Source: Microbacterium sp. RURRCA19A
Lineage (GTDB): Bacteria > Actinomycetota > Actinomycetes > Actinomycetales > Microbacteriaceae
Assembly (NCBI RefSeq): GCF_900156455.1
Contig: NZ_FTNQ01000001.1
Span: 1 to 64,000 of the forward strand
Direction: 5' to 3'
Length of the DNA: 64,000 bases
Shown here: positions 54,785 to 64,000 of the stretch, in pieces
Layout of the letters: each line of letters begins with the position of its first letter
How positions within the stretch are numbered: the stretch's first letter is position 1
Program-made: the position numbers and the translations under genes
Notes under the pieces: model-generated
Databases searched by the model: none
Told to the model about the DNA's origin: nothing
The model's input: the letters and a program-made list of their open reading frames with translations, nothing else

Positions 54785-55095
54785 CCCTGTGGACCGCCGT
54801 GCTCGCGGCATCCGTGCTCTGTCTGGGACTGAAGGCGGCGGGGTATCTCCTGCCGCAGGGATGGCTCGACGCCCCGCGCCCCGCCCGTATCGCCGACCTG
54901 CTCACGGTCGCGCTGCTCTCGGCACTGGTCGTCGTGCAGGCTCTGGGAGCCGGGCCCGCGATCGTCGTCGATGCGCGGCTCCCCGCCGTCGGGGTGGCGG
55001 CCGTGCTGCTGTGGCGCCGGGCGCCGTTCCTCGTGGTGGTGGCCGCCGCGGCCGTGACCGCCGCATTGCTGCGCGCGCTCGGCTGGGCCACATGA
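54781..55095 (+). CDS. azlD: AzlD family branched-chain amino acid exporter, small subunit
   Basis: The 104-residue protein has three to four helices and the AzlD/YgaH pattern (LCLGLKAAGYLLPQGW, then LLTVALLSALVVVQAL, and a C-terminal VVAAAAVTAALLRAL). It is the partner of AzlC and is translationally coupled to it. Confidence 0.92.
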   Translation: MTLWTAVLAASVLCLGLKAAGYLLPQGWLDAPRPARIADLLTVALLSALVVVQALGAGPAIVVDARLPAVGVAAVLLWRRAPFLVVVAAAAVTAALLRALGWAT

Positions 55096-55104
55096 ACCCG
55101 CGCC

Positions 55105-55110
55105 TAGACT
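55105..55110 (+). promoter_or_regulatory. -10 box (TAGACT) of a leaderless promoter
   Basis: TAGACT is followed by six bases and the GTG at 55117. Confidence 0.6.
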
Positions 55111-55116
55111 GACGTC

Positions 55117-55512
55117 GTGGGTTCAGGAATCGTTCGCGTCATCGGGTGGATCGTCGCGTTCGTCGTCGGTGCCTTCTACGGGACCGCGGCCACCGTCGGA
55201 CATGCCTTCCGGCTCGGGTTCGTCCCGGTCGGGCTCATCCTCGGGACCGTGGGATGCGCGGGACTCCTCATCGCCCTGCGCACGCTGACGCAGGACCGGG
55301 TCAACGCCATCGCGGGCGGACTCGGCATCATCGCCGCGACGTACCTGTTCTCGCAGGTCGGCCCGGGCGGCTCCGCGATCGTGGCCGCCGCCACACCCGA
55401 CACCGAATGGATCGCGATCGCCTGGACCTTCGTCGGCCCGATCCTGCTCGCCCTGGTGGCCTTCTTCCCCGACCTGTCGAAGATGCGCCCCGAGCCCGCC
55501 GACGGATCATAG
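55117..55512 (+). CDS. Small integral membrane protein, DUF6113-like
   Basis: The 131-residue protein has four hydrophobic segments, with a Gly-rich first helix (IVRVIGWIVAFVVGAFYGTA) and a short polar C-terminus. It matches small actinobacterial membrane proteins found next to the seven-iron ferredoxin and dapC, which I associate with DUF6113. No function is known. It is leaderless by promoter spacing, and the ferredoxin gene downstream has its own promoter. Confidence 0.75.
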   Translation: MGSGIVRVIGWIVAFVVGAFYGTAATVGHAFRLGFVPVGLILGTVGCAGLLIALRTLTQDRVNAIAGGLGIIAATYLFSQVGPGGSAIVAAATPDTEWIAIAWTFVGPILLALVAFFPDLSKMRPEPADGS

Positions 55513-55551
55513 GACACCGGCGCGCGGCCCGGTCCCCGTCGCCGTCACGCG

Positions 55552-55557
55552 TAGACT
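55552..55557 (+). promoter_or_regulatory. -10 box (TAGACT) of the leaderless ferredoxin promoter
   Basis: TAGACT ends six bases before the GTG at 55564; the same hexamer and spacing are seen upstream at 55105. Confidence 0.6.
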
Positions 55558-55563
55558 GAGCGG

Positions 55564-55884
55564 GTGACTTACGTGATCGCCCTCCCGTGTGTCGATGTCA
55601 AGGATCGCGCGTGCATCGACGAGTGTCCCGTCGACTGCATCTACGAGGGTGAGCGGTCGCTCTACATCCACCCCGACGAATGCGTCGACTGCGGTGCGTG
55701 CGAGCCCGTCTGCCCCGTCGAGGCGATCTACTACGAGGACGACCTCCCCGAAGAGTGGTCGGACTACTACAAGGCCAATGTCGAGTTCTTCGACGACATC
55801 GGTTCGCCCGGCGGTGCCGCCAAGGTCGGTGTGATCGCCAAGGATCACCCCGTGATCTCGGCGCTCCCCCCGCAGAGCCACTGA
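55564..55884 (+). CDS. fdxA: Seven-iron ferredoxin (3Fe-4S and 4Fe-4S), FdxA type
   Basis: The 106-residue protein has the FdxA pattern. Cys residues in [20 protein letters not shown] supply the 3Fe-4S and part of the 4Fe-4S cluster, and [16 protein letters not shown] supplies the rest. The acidic tail ([20 protein letters not shown]) is the usual extension in Actinobacteria. It is a low-potential electron carrier. dapC follows three bases after the stop. Confidence 0.95.
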   Translation: MTYVIALPCVDVKDRACIDECPVDCIYEGERSLYIHPDECVDCGACEPVCPVEAIYYEDDLPEEWSDYYKANVEFFDDIGSPGGAAKVGVIAKDHPVISALPPQSH

Positions 55885-55887
55885 CCC

Positions 55888-56991
55888 GTGGGCGTCGCCG
55901 ATCTCGCCGACTACCCCTGGGACGCGGTCGCTCCGTACGCCGAGCGCGCCCGCCGTCATCCCGCCGGCATCGTCGACCTCTCGATCGGTTCGCCCGTCGA
56001 CCCGACTCCGGCCGTCGTTGCTGAGGCGCTCGCGGCGGCGACCGACGCGCACGCCTATCCCCAGACGATGGGGACTCCGGCGTTGCGCGAGGCGATCGTG
56101 GACTGGTACACCCGGCGCCGCGGCGTCCCGGGTCTGACTCCCGCTCACGTGCTGCCCACCGTGGGCTCGAAAGAACTCGTCGCCCTGCTGCCGCTGCTCC
56201 TCGGCATCGGTCCCGGTGACGCCGTCGTCCACCCCCGGGCGGCGTACCCGACCTACGAGGTCGGCGCCCGTCTCGTGGGCGCGGATGCCGTGGCATCCGA
56301 CGATCCCGCGGAATGGCCCGAGAACACCCGCCTGGTGTGGATCAATTCGCCGGGGAACCCCGACGGCCGCGTGCTGTCGACGGACGAACTCGCGGATGCC
56401 GTGACCCGGGCTCGCGCCCTCGGTGCGGTGCTGGCCTCCGACGAGTGCTACGCCGAGCTCGGCTGGGACGCGCCCTGGGACACCACGGGTGTCCCGAGCG
56501 TGCTGGATCCGGCGGTCGTCGGTGACGACCTCTCCGGTGTGCTCTCGGTCTACTCCCTCAGTAAGCAGTCGAACCTCGCGGGATATCGCGCGGCGTTCCT
56601 CGCCGGCGACCCCGAGGTCGTGGCCCGTCTGCTGACCGGCCGCAAGCACCTCGGGCTCATGCCGCCCGCTCCGGTGCAGCGCGCCATGACGGTCGCGCTC
56701 GGCGACGACGCGCACGTCGCGGAGCAGCGCGAGCGCTACGCCCGCCGCCGCGCGGTGCTGAAGCCCGCGATCGACGCCGCCGGGTTCCGCGTCGACCGCA
56801 GCGAGGGCGGTCTGTACCTCTGGGCGACCGAAGGGCGGGACGCGTGGGACAGCGTCGGACGCCTCGCCGATCTCGGCATCCTGGTCGGCCCCGGGCACTT
56901 CTACGGCACGCATTTCCCCCAGCACGTCCGCTTCTCGCTGACGGCCACGGACGAGCGCATCGCCGCCGCGGCCGAGCGCCTGGCGCCCTGA
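55888..56991 (+). CDS. dapC: Succinyldiaminopimelate transaminase
   Basis: The 367-residue class I/II aminotransferase has the PLP Lys in YSLSKQSNLAGYRAAF near residue 232 and the substrate-binding INSPGNPDGRVLS and RFSLTATDERI. The start PWDAVAPYAERARRHPAGIVDLSIG is typical of actinobacterial DapC. It makes N-succinyl-2-amino-6-oxopimelate's amine partner in the succinylase route to diaminopimelate and lysine. The GTG start follows fdxA by three bases. dapD and dapE lie 1.7 kb downstream, beyond citrate synthase. Confidence 0.92.
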   Translation: MGVADLADYPWDAVAPYAERARRHPAGIVDLSIGSPVDPTPAVVAEALAAATDAHAYPQTMGTPALREAIVDWYTRRRGVPGLTPAHVLPTVGSKELVALLPLLLGIGPGDAVVHPRAAYPTYEVGARLVGADAVASDDPAEWPENTRLVWINSPGNPDGRVLSTDELADAVTRARALGAVLASDECYAELGWDAPWDTTGVPSVLDPAVVGDDLSGVLSVYSLSKQSNLAGYRAAFLAGDPEVVARLLTGRKHLGLMPPAPVQRAMTVALGDDAHVAEQRERYARRRAVLKPAIDAAGFRVDRSEGGLYLWATEGRDAWDSVGRLADLGILVGPGHFYGTHFPQHVRFSLTATDERIAAAAERLAP

Positions 56992-57066
56992 GGCGGGAGG
57001 ACAGGAGGATCCCTCCATCGGGAGGGGGCATCCTTTGGCGATGTCATCTGTACGTCGTCGGCCCCG

Positions 57067-57072
57067 ATAGGC
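57067..57072 (+). promoter_or_regulatory. -10 box (TAGGCT) of the citrate synthase promoter
   Basis: TAGGCT lies 122 bases before the GTG at 57195, so the transcript would have a long leader, unlike its leaderless neighbours. I see no known riboswitch in the leader. Confidence 0.4.
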
Positions 57073-57194
57073 TGTAGGGGCACTTCGAGCGGGCCACCCT
57101 CCGCCGGGTGCCGTGTCGGGAATCGCGCAGTCGGATCCCGGCCGCGGACCACGGTCCGGACGACAAGGGCGACCAGAAATCGCAAGGAGGCGCG

Positions 57195-58490
<1,296 letters not shown>

Positions 58491-58502
58491 CCGTCCCGCC
58501 GC

Positions 58503-58532
58503 CGCCCCGTCCCTCTCGCGAGGGGCGGGGCG
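58503..58532 (+). terminator. Rho-independent terminator of gltA
   Basis: CGCCCCGTCCCTC at 58503-58515 pairs with GAGGGGCGGGGCG at 58520-58532 around TCGC, with one wobble pair, followed by TTT. Confidence 0.88.
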
Positions 58533-58582
58533 TTTCGCTGCGGCGCCGTCCGTGCGTGCGCGACGGCCACACCGCAAACGAG

Positions 58583-58641
58583 AAACGCCCTCCCCGGCGA
58601 GACACGGCGCCTCGTGGCGTGTCTCGCCGGAAAGAGCGTTT
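58583..58641. terminator. Long hairpin in front of the dapD end
   Basis: CCGGCGAGACAC (58594-58605) pairs with GTGTCTCGCCGG (58619-58630). Outside an internal bulge, AAACGC (58583-58588) pairs with GCGTTT (58636-58641). It lies 12 bases beyond the dapD stop on the opposite strand and is the likely dapD terminator. Confidence 0.75.
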
Positions 58642-58653
58642 ATCGAGGAGTGG

Positions 58654-59568
58654 TCAGGCGTGCAGCGCGGCGTTGAGCGTGACGCCGACACCGGCTCGCG
58701 CCGAGGCCTCGACGGCGCCCGTCAGCGAGTTGCGGCGGAACAGGATGCCGTCGCGGCCCGACAGCTCCCCGGCCTTGACGGTCTCGTCGCCGACGCGCAC
58801 CTTCGTGCCCGCGGTGACGTACAACCCGGCCTCCACGACGCAGTCGTCGCCGAGCGAGATCCCGATCCCGGCATTGGCGCCAAGGAGCGTCCGCGCGCCG
58901 ATCGAGACGCGGTGCGTGCCACCGCCGGACAGCGTCCCCATGATGGACGCGCCCCCGCCGATGTCGGTCCCGTCGCCGATCACCACGCCCTGCGACACGC
59001 GGCCCTCGATCATCGAGGACCCGAGGGTCCCGGCGTTGAAGTTCACGAAGCCCTCGTGCATGACCGTCGTGCCGGGAGAGAGGTAGGCGCCCAGACGGAC
59101 GCGGGACGCGTCGGCGATGCGGACACCGGCGGGCGTGACGTAGTCGAGCAGGCGCGGGAACTTGTCGAGACCCTGGATCTGGATGCCATGGCGCAGCAGC
59201 GTGGGACGCAGGCGCGTCGCGTCGTCGGGGTGCATCGGGCCGGCGGTGGTCCACGCGACATTGGGCAGGTGCGCGAAGATGCCGTCGAGCGAGATCTCGT
59301 TCGGGCGGACGAGCCGGTGCGACAGGGCCTGCAGCCGGAGGTACGCGTCCACGGTCGAGGCCGGCGCGGCATCCGCGTCGATCGTCACCGTGACGACCTC
59401 CACGTGCACGGCGCGGCGATCGTCGGGGCCCGCGAGGTCGGCGAGGGCGTGGTCCGCGCCGGCGTCGGTCGTGCCGAGCGCGGGAGCGGGGAACCACGCG
59501 TCCAACACCGTCCCGTCCGCTGCGATGGTGGAGAGGCCGGTACCGGTGATCAGTCGTTCGTTCGTCAC
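58654..59568 (-). CDS. dapD: 2,3,4,5-tetrahydropyridine-2,6-dicarboxylate N-succinyltransferase, actinobacterial type
   Basis: The 304-residue enzyme has an N-terminal alpha/beta region and a left-handed beta-helix of hexapeptide repeats ([20 protein letters not shown], then [20 protein letters not shown]). It succinylates tetrahydrodipicolinate, the first step of the succinylase branch to diaminopimelate. The GTG lies six bases after a TAGCCT -10 box on its strand, so it is probably leaderless. It is divergent from dapE. Confidence 0.95.
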   Translation of the reverse strand: MTNERLITGTGLSTIAADGTVLDAWFPAPALGTTDAGADHALADLAGPDDRRAVHVEVVTVTIDADAAPASTVDAYLRLQALSHRLVRPNEISLDGIFAHLPNVAWTTAGPMHPDDATRLRPTLLRHGIQIQGLDKFPRLLDYVTPAGVRIADASRVRLGAYLSPGTTVMHEGFVNFNAGTLGSSMIEGRVSQGVVIGDGTDIGGGASIMGTLSGGGTHRVSIGARTLLGANAGIGISLGDDCVVEAGLYVTAGTKVRVGDETVKAGELSGRDGILFRRNSLTGAVEASARAGVGVTLNAALHA

Positions 59569-59574
59569 TCCGAC

Positions 59575-59601
59575 AGGCTAGCGGGGCGCCCTGGGTAGGA
59601 T
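59575..59601. promoter_or_regulatory. Divergent, closely packed -10 boxes of dapD and dapE
   Basis: TAGCCT on the minus strand (59575-59580) ends six bases before the dapD GTG. TAGGAT on the plus strand (59596-59601) ends seven bases before the dapE ATG. Only 15 bases separate the boxes, so each -35 region would lie in the other gene's -10 or coding part, and the two polymerases should compete. Confidence 0.6.
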
Positions 59602-59608
59602 CGGACGC

Positions 59609-60685
59609 ATGCCCACGCTCGACCTGACCGCGTCCTCCGTCGAGATCACCCGGGCGATCTGCGACATCCCCAGCGTCTCCGGCGACGAGACCCCGCTCGC
59701 GGATGCCATCCAGGCGGCGGTCTCCGGACACCCGCACCTCGAGGTGATCCGCGACGGCGACACGATCGTCGCCCGCACGAATCTCGGACGTGACCGCCGG
59801 GTCGTGATCGCCGGCCACATCGACACGGTTCCGATCAACGACAATCTGCCGGTGCAGCACCGCGAGATCGACGGGCAGCCCTTCCTCTGGGGGCGCGGCA
59901 CGGTCGACATGAAGGCGGGCGTCGCCGTACAGCTCAAGCTGGCCGTCGAGCTGACCTCCCCTCCCGTCGACATCACGTGGATGTGGTACGACCACGAAGA
60001 AGTCGACTCGTCGCTCAACGGCCTCGGCCGACTCGCCCGCAACCGTCCCGACCTCTTCGTGGGAGACTTCGCGATCCTCGGCGAGCCGAGCAACGGAGAG
60101 GTCGAGGGCGGCTGCAACGGCACGCTCCGGGCGCTGGTCCGGACCGCCGGCGTCCGCGCGCACAGCGCCCGCTCGTGGATCGGCGAGAACGCGATCCACA
60201 AGGCCGCCCCGATCCTGACCCGACTCGCGGAGTACCGCGCGCGGGAGATCGAGGTCGAGGGCCTCGTGTACCGAGAAGGTCTGAACGCGGTACGCATCAG
60301 CGGCGGTGTGGCCGGCAACGTCATCCCCGACGCGTGCGAGGTGGAGGTCAACTACCGCTTCGCCCCCAGCCGCGACGCGGCCGCCGCCGAGCGGGTGGTG
60401 CGCGACGTGTTCACCGGATTCGACATCGAGATCGTCGACGTCGCCGAGGGGGCTCGCCCCGGATTGGATGCCGCCCTCGCCCGGGACTTCGTCGCCGCCG
60501 TCGGCGCCACCCCCCAGCCGAAGTACGGCTGGACCGACGTCGCGCGGTTCTCGGCTCTCGGCATCCCGGCCGTCAACTACGGTCCCGGCGACCCGCACCT
60601 CGCGCACCACGACGAGGAACGCGTCCCGCTCGGCCAGATCGACTCCGTCGAGCGCGGGCTGCGGTCCTGGCTGACCGGATCGTGA
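59609..60685 (+). CDS. dapE: Succinyl-diaminopimelate desuccinylase
   Basis: The 358-residue M20-family metalloenzyme has the zinc ligands and catalytic residues in IAGHIDTVP (His, Asp), WGRGTVDMKAG (bridging Asp), WYDHEEVDSS (catalytic Glu pair) and the C-terminal His in LAHHDEERV. It releases LL-diaminopimelate for cell wall and lysine synthesis. The start is leaderless by spacing. The next gene overlaps its stop by GTGA. Confidence 0.95.
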   Translation: MPTLDLTASSVEITRAICDIPSVSGDETPLADAIQAAVSGHPHLEVIRDGDTIVARTNLGRDRRVVIAGHIDTVPINDNLPVQHREIDGQPFLWGRGTVDMKAGVAVQLKLAVELTSPPVDITWMWYDHEEVDSSLNGLGRLARNRPDLFVGDFAILGEPSNGEVEGGCNGTLRALVRTAGVRAHSARSWIGENAIHKAAPILTRLAEYRAREIEVEGLVYREGLNAVRISGGVAGNVIPDACEVEVNYRFAPSRDAAAAERVVRDVFTGFDIEIVDVAEGARPGLDAALARDFVAAVGATPQPKYGWTDVARFSALGIPAVNYGPGDPHLAHHDEERVPLGQIDSVERGLRSWLTGS

Positions 60686-61905
60686 GCACGGAGACCGCGA
60701 CACCTGCCCGGGCACGCTCCTGGCAGGGCTGGCCCGTGGTGGCGAGGATCGCGGTCGTCTACGTCGCGGCCCGTCTGGTGACGACCTGTTTCTTCCTGCT
60801 GACTGCGGCGCTGTCGGGGCCCGGGTCCCGGTACGGGGTCGCGCCCTCCCTCGGCGAGCTGGCGCTCGGCTGGGATGCCCAGTGGTACTGGTTCGCGGCC
60901 GTCAACGGATACCCGGCCGAGCTACCCCTGACCGCGCAGGGCGGCGTCGCCGAGAACGCGTGGGCCTTCCTGCCGGTGTTCCCGTACCTGGCCGCGGGCC
61001 TCGGGACGATCCTCGGCTCGTGGGCCGCGGGCGCGGTCGTCATCTCGCTGCTCTCGGGCTTCGGGGCGAGCGTCGTCCTCTACGGACTGCTGCGCGAGCG
61101 CATCGGCGGATCGGCCGCGATGTGGGCGGTCGCGTTCTTCGCCTGCGGACCGCTCGCCGCCATGTTCCAGGTCGGATACGCCGAGTCGCTCTTCCTCTTC
61201 CTGCTCTTCCTCGCTCTGCGTTGCGTGCAGCGGCGTCGCTGGGTGTGGCTGTACGTCCTCGTCCCCGTGATGGGGTTCACGCGTCCCGGCATCCTGGCCT
61301 TCGCGCTCTTCCTCGGGCTGTACGGCCTTCACCGATTCTTGCGACGTCGAGCGGAGCCGCTGCCGCTGCGCGACGTCGCGCACCTCGTCGGGGTGGCCGG
61401 CGTGGCGGTCGTGGTCGGGTTCGCCTGGCAGTTCATCGCGGGTGCCGTGACGGGCGACCCCGGGGCGTACCTCGCCACCGAGCTCGCCTGGCGACGCAAT
61501 TGGATCGCCGACAGCACCGGGGGCTTCATCCCCGTCGACGGGTGGATCCAGGCCGCCGGATTCTGGTTCACGCAGTGGGGCCTGGGCCCGGTGGCAGGGT
61601 ATGCGGCGCTCGTGCTCCTCGTGCTCGGAACCGCTGCGGTGCTGCTGTTCGCCCCGCAGGTGAAGCGTCTGGGTGTCGAGCTGCGCCTCTGGTCGGCGAG
61701 CTACCTCATCTATCTGCTGTTGGTGTTCTTCCCGCAGTCGAGTGTCTTCCGGCTTCTCCTGCCGATCTCGCCGCTGTGGGGAGCGCTGGCCGTTCCCCCT
61801 TCGCGCACCTGGCGCGTCGCCGTGCTGGCGGCCGCGCTGCTCGGCCAGTGGTGGTGGATCTACAACATGTACGCCCTGGGGAACACGTACTGGCAGATCC
61901 CGTGA
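60682..61905 (+). CDS. Polytopic membrane protein, PIG-V/mannosyltransferase-like
   Basis: The 407-residue protein has about ten hydrophobic segments. Its first outer loop carries WDAQWYW (FAAVNGYP), which resembles the WD(A/S)xWY motif of PIG-V and related GT-C mannosyltransferases, and the second carries FLPVFPYL. Such enzymes use a polyprenyl-linked sugar at the outer face of the membrane. The acceptor is unknown. The GTG overlaps the dapE stop, so the two are co-translated, although the functional link is not obvious. Confidence 0.82.
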   Translation: MSTETATPARARSWQGWPVVARIAVVYVAARLVTTCFFLLTAALSGPGSRYGVAPSLGELALGWDAQWYWFAAVNGYPAELPLTAQGGVAENAWAFLPVFPYLAAGLGTILGSWAAGAVVISLLSGFGASVVLYGLLRERIGGSAAMWAVAFFACGPLAAMFQVGYAESLFLFLLFLALRCVQRRRWVWLYVLVPVMGFTRPGILAFALFLGLYGLHRFLRRRAEPLPLRDVAHLVGVAGVAVVVGFAWQFIAGAVTGDPGAYLATELAWRRNWIADSTGGFIPVDGWIQAAGFWFTQWGLGPVAGYAALVLLVLGTAAVLLFAPQVKRLGVELRLWSASYLIYLLLVFFPQSSVFRLLLPISPLWGALAVPPSRTWRVAVLAAALLGQWWWIYNMYALGNTYWQIP

Positions 61906-62000
61906 CATCGCGTGACGCCACCGCGAGAGGCGCGGCAACTCGGGGTACTCCGAGGACCGACTAAACTAGTCCGTAGACCAACGACGAAAAGGGGGCCGCG

Positions 62001-62174
62001 ATGGCAGCCATGAAGCCGCGTACCGGTGACGGACCGATGGAGGCCGTGAAGGAGGGCCGGCTCATCATCGTGCGTGTTCCGCTCGAAGGCGGCGGGCGCC
62101 TGGTGGTGTCCGTCAACGACGCCGAGGCCAAAGAACTGTACGACGTTCTCGGTGGTGTCGTCGGCGCAGCCTGA
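62001..62174 (+). CDS. DUF3117 domain protein
   Basis: The 57-residue protein begins MAAMKPRTGDGPMEAVKEGR and has RVPLEGGGRLVVSVNDAEA, a near-invariant pattern of the actinobacterial DUF3117 family. Its function is unknown; high conservation suggests a core role. The ATG follows AAAAGGGGG, and a TAAACT -10 box lies at 61962-61967. A strong terminator follows the stop. Confidence 0.9.
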   Translation: MAAMKPRTGDGPMEAVKEGRLIIVRVPLEGGGRLVVSVNDAEAKELYDVLGGVVGAA

Positions 62175-62183
62175 CGCATCTTC

Positions 62184-62219
62184 GACGAAGGCCGGTCCCC
62201 GCGGGGGCCGGCCTTCGTC
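62184..62219 (+). terminator. Rho-independent terminator of the DUF3117 gene
   Basis: GACGAAGGCCGG at 62184-62195 pairs with CCGGCCTTCGTC at 62208-62219, extended by CCCC/GGGG around a short GC loop. Confidence 0.88.
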
Positions 62220-62249
62220 GTCGGTGGAGGGGTGAGGCGATCACGCCTC

Positions 62250-62888
62250 TCAGGTGATCGGGGTGACCGTCGTCAGTTGGAGGAGTCCCTCGCCGGTGGT
62301 CGACAGGGCGCCGAAGACGGCGGGGGAGGTCTGCACCTCCTGGATCAGCGAGCGGTACGCGGTCGTGACGGCATCGCGGCGGACGGGGTCGGCCACGGAC
62401 CCCCCGGCGAGCACGCGCGGGACGAGGACCGTGCCTCCGGCACGCACCAGACGCAGACCGTGCTCGACGTACTCGATGACTCCCTCGGCGTCGGCGTCGA
62501 TGAGGACGATGTCGTAGGACGCTTCGTTCATCCGCGGGAGGACGTCGGCGGCGCGGCCGGTGATGAACCGGGCGCGAGCCGCGGGAATCCGGGCCTCGGC
62601 GAAGGCCGCGCGGGCGGCCCCGAGGTGCTCGGGTTCGCTGTCGATCGTGGTGAGCGTCGCGCGCGGCGAGCCGTGGAGGAGCCAGAGGCCCGAGACGCCG
62701 CCGCCCGTGCCGACCTCGACGACGTTGAGGGCTCGGGATGCCGCGGCGAGCACGGCGATCTGCGCGCCGACGGCGGGGCTGATCGGCGCCGCTCCGAGCT
62801 CGAGCGCGTGCGCCCGCGCGCGGGCGATGTGCTCCGGCTCGACCGTCGACTCCTGCACGAACCGCTCGTTCGCTTCATAACCGCTCAC
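62250..62888 (-). CDS. O-methyltransferase, class I SAM-dependent (catechol OMT-like)
   Basis: The 212-residue enzyme has the SAM-binding motif VVEVGTGGGVSGLWLL near residue 56, the acidic ribose contact TTIDSEPEHL, and the metal-type motif DIVLIDADAEGVIEYVEH near 127. This matches the MdmC/CCoAOMT-like family (methyltransf_24/3). It methylates a small hydroxylated compound; the substrate is unknown. The GTG start is preceded on its strand by GGGGAGGTCC. It is divergent from tatB. Confidence 0.88.
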   Translation of the reverse strand: MSGYEANERFVQESTVEPEHIARARAHALELGAAPISPAVGAQIAVLAAASRALNVVEVGTGGGVSGLWLLHGSPRATLTTIDSEPEHLGAARAAFAEARIPAARARFITGRAADVLPRMNEASYDIVLIDADAEGVIEYVEHGLRLVRAGGTVLVPRVLAGGSVADPVRRDAVTTAYRSLIQEVQTSPAVFGALSTTGEGLLQLTTVTPIT

Positions 62889-62947
62889 GTGGACCTCCCC
62901 GCTCAGGCTAGACGGGTGGGTGGTGCGGACGGCCGAGGCGCGGCGGG

Positions 62948-62953
62948 TAATCT
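62948..62953 (+). promoter_or_regulatory. -10 box (TAATCT) of the leaderless tatB promoter
   Basis: TAATCT is followed by six bases and the ATG at 62960. Confidence 0.6.
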
Positions 62954-62959
62954 GAACTC

Positions 62960-63343
62960 ATGTTCTTCGGGCTCACGATCGAGAAGCTTCTGCTGATCGG
63001 TGTGATCGCCGCACTCATCATCGGACCGGAGCGCCTCCCGAAGTATGCGGAGTCGCTCGCTCGCTTGAGCAAGCGTGCGCGCGAGGCGATGCAGGGCGCC
63101 AAGACGCGCATGCGCGACGAGATGGGTCCCGAGTTCGACGACGTCGACTGGCGCAAGCTCGACCCGCGGCAGTACGACCCCCGCCGCATCATCCGTGAGG
63201 CGCTTCTCGAAGACACTCCGACGGCGACGATGCGCGCCGCCGGCGCCGCCGCGCTCGCGACGCAGGCGGCATCCGACAAGCCGGCCGTCGCCCCGATCTT
63301 CGTCCCGGGTGAGACTCCGCCGTTCGACGACGAAGCCACCTGA
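62960..63343 (+). CDS. tatB: Twin-arginine translocase subunit TatB
   Basis: The 127-residue protein has a single N-terminal membrane helix (LTIEKLLLIGVIAALIIGPE), then the Gly-Pro hinge, the RLPKYAESLARLSKRAREAM amphipathic helix and an acidic, disordered tail. The FGL...LIIGPERLP pattern favours TatB over TatA. It receives folded twin-arginine substrates and passes them to TatC. No tatC lies here. It is convergent with mrp, with a three-base gap. Confidence 0.9.
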   Translation: MFFGLTIEKLLLIGVIAALIIGPERLPKYAESLARLSKRAREAMQGAKTRMRDEMGPEFDDVDWRKLDPRQYDPRRIIREALLEDTPTATMRAAGAAALATQAASDKPAVAPIFVPGETPPFDDEAT

Positions 63344-63346
63344 TCC

Positions 63347-64000
63347 TCAGCCGAGGCGCAGCGGCAGCGAGCGTCCCGACAACCCCCGCGGGCGCACCGC
63401 GAGAGCCGCCGCCGCCGCGTCGATGGCGATCGAGGCGGGGTCGTCCGGCCGGGAGATCACGACGGGACGGCCGTCGTCGCCGCCGGTCCTGAGCGCAGGA
63501 CTCAGCGGGACGGATGCCAGCAGCGGCACGTCGTGACCCTCGTTCGACAGCGCACGGGCGACCGCTTCGCCGCCACCCGAGCCGAACAGGTCGAGCAGCG
63601 TCCCGTCGGGCAGGGACATCGCGGCCATGTTCTCGATGACGCCGATGGGCGTCTGACCCGTCTGGCGCGCCACGACACCCGACCGCACGGCCACGTCGGC
63701 GGCGGCGGCCTGCGGGGTCGTCACGACCAGGACGTCCGCGTGGGGGAGGAGTTGTCCGACCGAGATCGCGACATCGCCGGTGCCCGGCGGCATGTCGAGC
63801 AGGAGCACATCGAGGTCGCCGAAGTACACGTCCGTCAGGAACTGCTGGACGGTCCGGTGGAGCATCGGACCGCGCCACGCGACCGCTCCGGCGGCCTCCT
63901 CGCCCGGACGGCGCAGGAACATCCCGATCGAGATCACCTTCACGCCGTAGGCCACCGGCGGGAGGATCAGGTCATCGAGGCGGGTGGGCGCCGGGGGCAG
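63347..64000 (-). CDS. Mrp/ApbC/NBP35-family iron-sulfur carrier ATPase (5' end beyond the window)
   Basis: The visible 218 residues are the C-terminal part of a P-loop Mrp protein. YGVKVISIGMF, the Switch-like WRGPMLHRTVQQFLTDVYFG, DVLLLDMPPGTGDVAI (Walker B region) and IGVIENMAAM are all present. The CxxC usually found after NM is missing: the sequence runs MAAMSLPDGT, so the bridging cluster cysteines seem absent, as in many actinobacterial Mrp proteins. The frame remains open to the window edge, so the N-terminal part with the Walker A is outside. Confidence 0.92.
   Translation of the reverse strand: MPPAPTRLDDLILPPVAYGVKVISIGMFLRRPGEEAAGAVAWRGPMLHRTVQQFLTDVYFGDLDVLLLDMPPGTGDVAISVGQLLPHADVLVVTTPQAAAADVAVRSGVVARQTGQTPIGVIENMAAMSLPDGTLLDLFGSGGGEAVARALSNEGHDVPLLASVPLSPALRTGGDDGRPVVISRPDDPASIAIDAAAAALAVRPRGLSGRSLPLRLG

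Overview
The window is high-GC actinobacterial chromosome, most likely from Microbacteriaceae and probably Microbacterium. Support comes from very GC-rich codon use, an actinobacterial-type DapD and DapE, a DUF3117 protein, a MarP-like protease, leaderless genes with a TANNNT -10 box, and a very frequent GGATGCC/GGCATCC word. No tRNA, rRNA or CRISPR array was seen.

Layout. 1-3007 is a small accessory scar: two IS3-family transposase remnants, a DUF3846-like remnant, two adjacent related genes of unknown function (846-2737) and a truncated chromosomal gene. 3082-18078 holds an MHS-type transporter, a secreted protein, an Asp/Gly-rich exported protein fused in operon to a NarL-type two-component system, an S11 peptidase, CsbD, an aldose epimerase, a flotillin with a Nei/Fpg glycosylase, a DJ-1/PfpI protein, a 43-residue Cys-rich ORF, a DHA2 exporter and an ABC exporter. 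18178-24619 is a minus-strand NAD operon (nrtR-nadA-nadB-nadC-cysteine desulfurase-glycosyltransferase), with two palindromic boxes at its promoter. 24727-30614 holds a MarP-like protease and a tandem glycine riboswitch driving gcvT-gcvH-gcvP.

30615-32043 is an AbiEi/DUF559-like gene bracketed by matching 67-nt palindromes. 32044-41794 is a peptide ABC import locus: two paralogous binding proteins, two permeases and a double ATPase, interrupted by a CPBP protease and a PH-like membrane protein. typA and a creatininase-like gene follow. 44572-53344 looks like a nucleoside-type regulon: an amidohydrolase, a LacI regulator, a BMP-family lipoprotein, an ATPase, two permeases and a second amidohydrolase, with two matching LacI-type operators. 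53448-55095 pairs a cupin-type XRE regulator with azlC-azlD across an operator array. 55117-61905 carries ferredoxin, dapC, citrate synthase, dapD, dapE and a membrane mannosyltransferase-like gene. The right end has DUF3117, an O-methyltransferase, tatB and a partial mrp.

Main observations: about 110 copies (hand count) of GGATGCC/GGCATCC, none in the left 3.7 kb; a strict leaderless start grammar at about a dozen genes; two families of long palindromes in intergenic gaps; and an uncharacterised two-gene module in the accessory scar.
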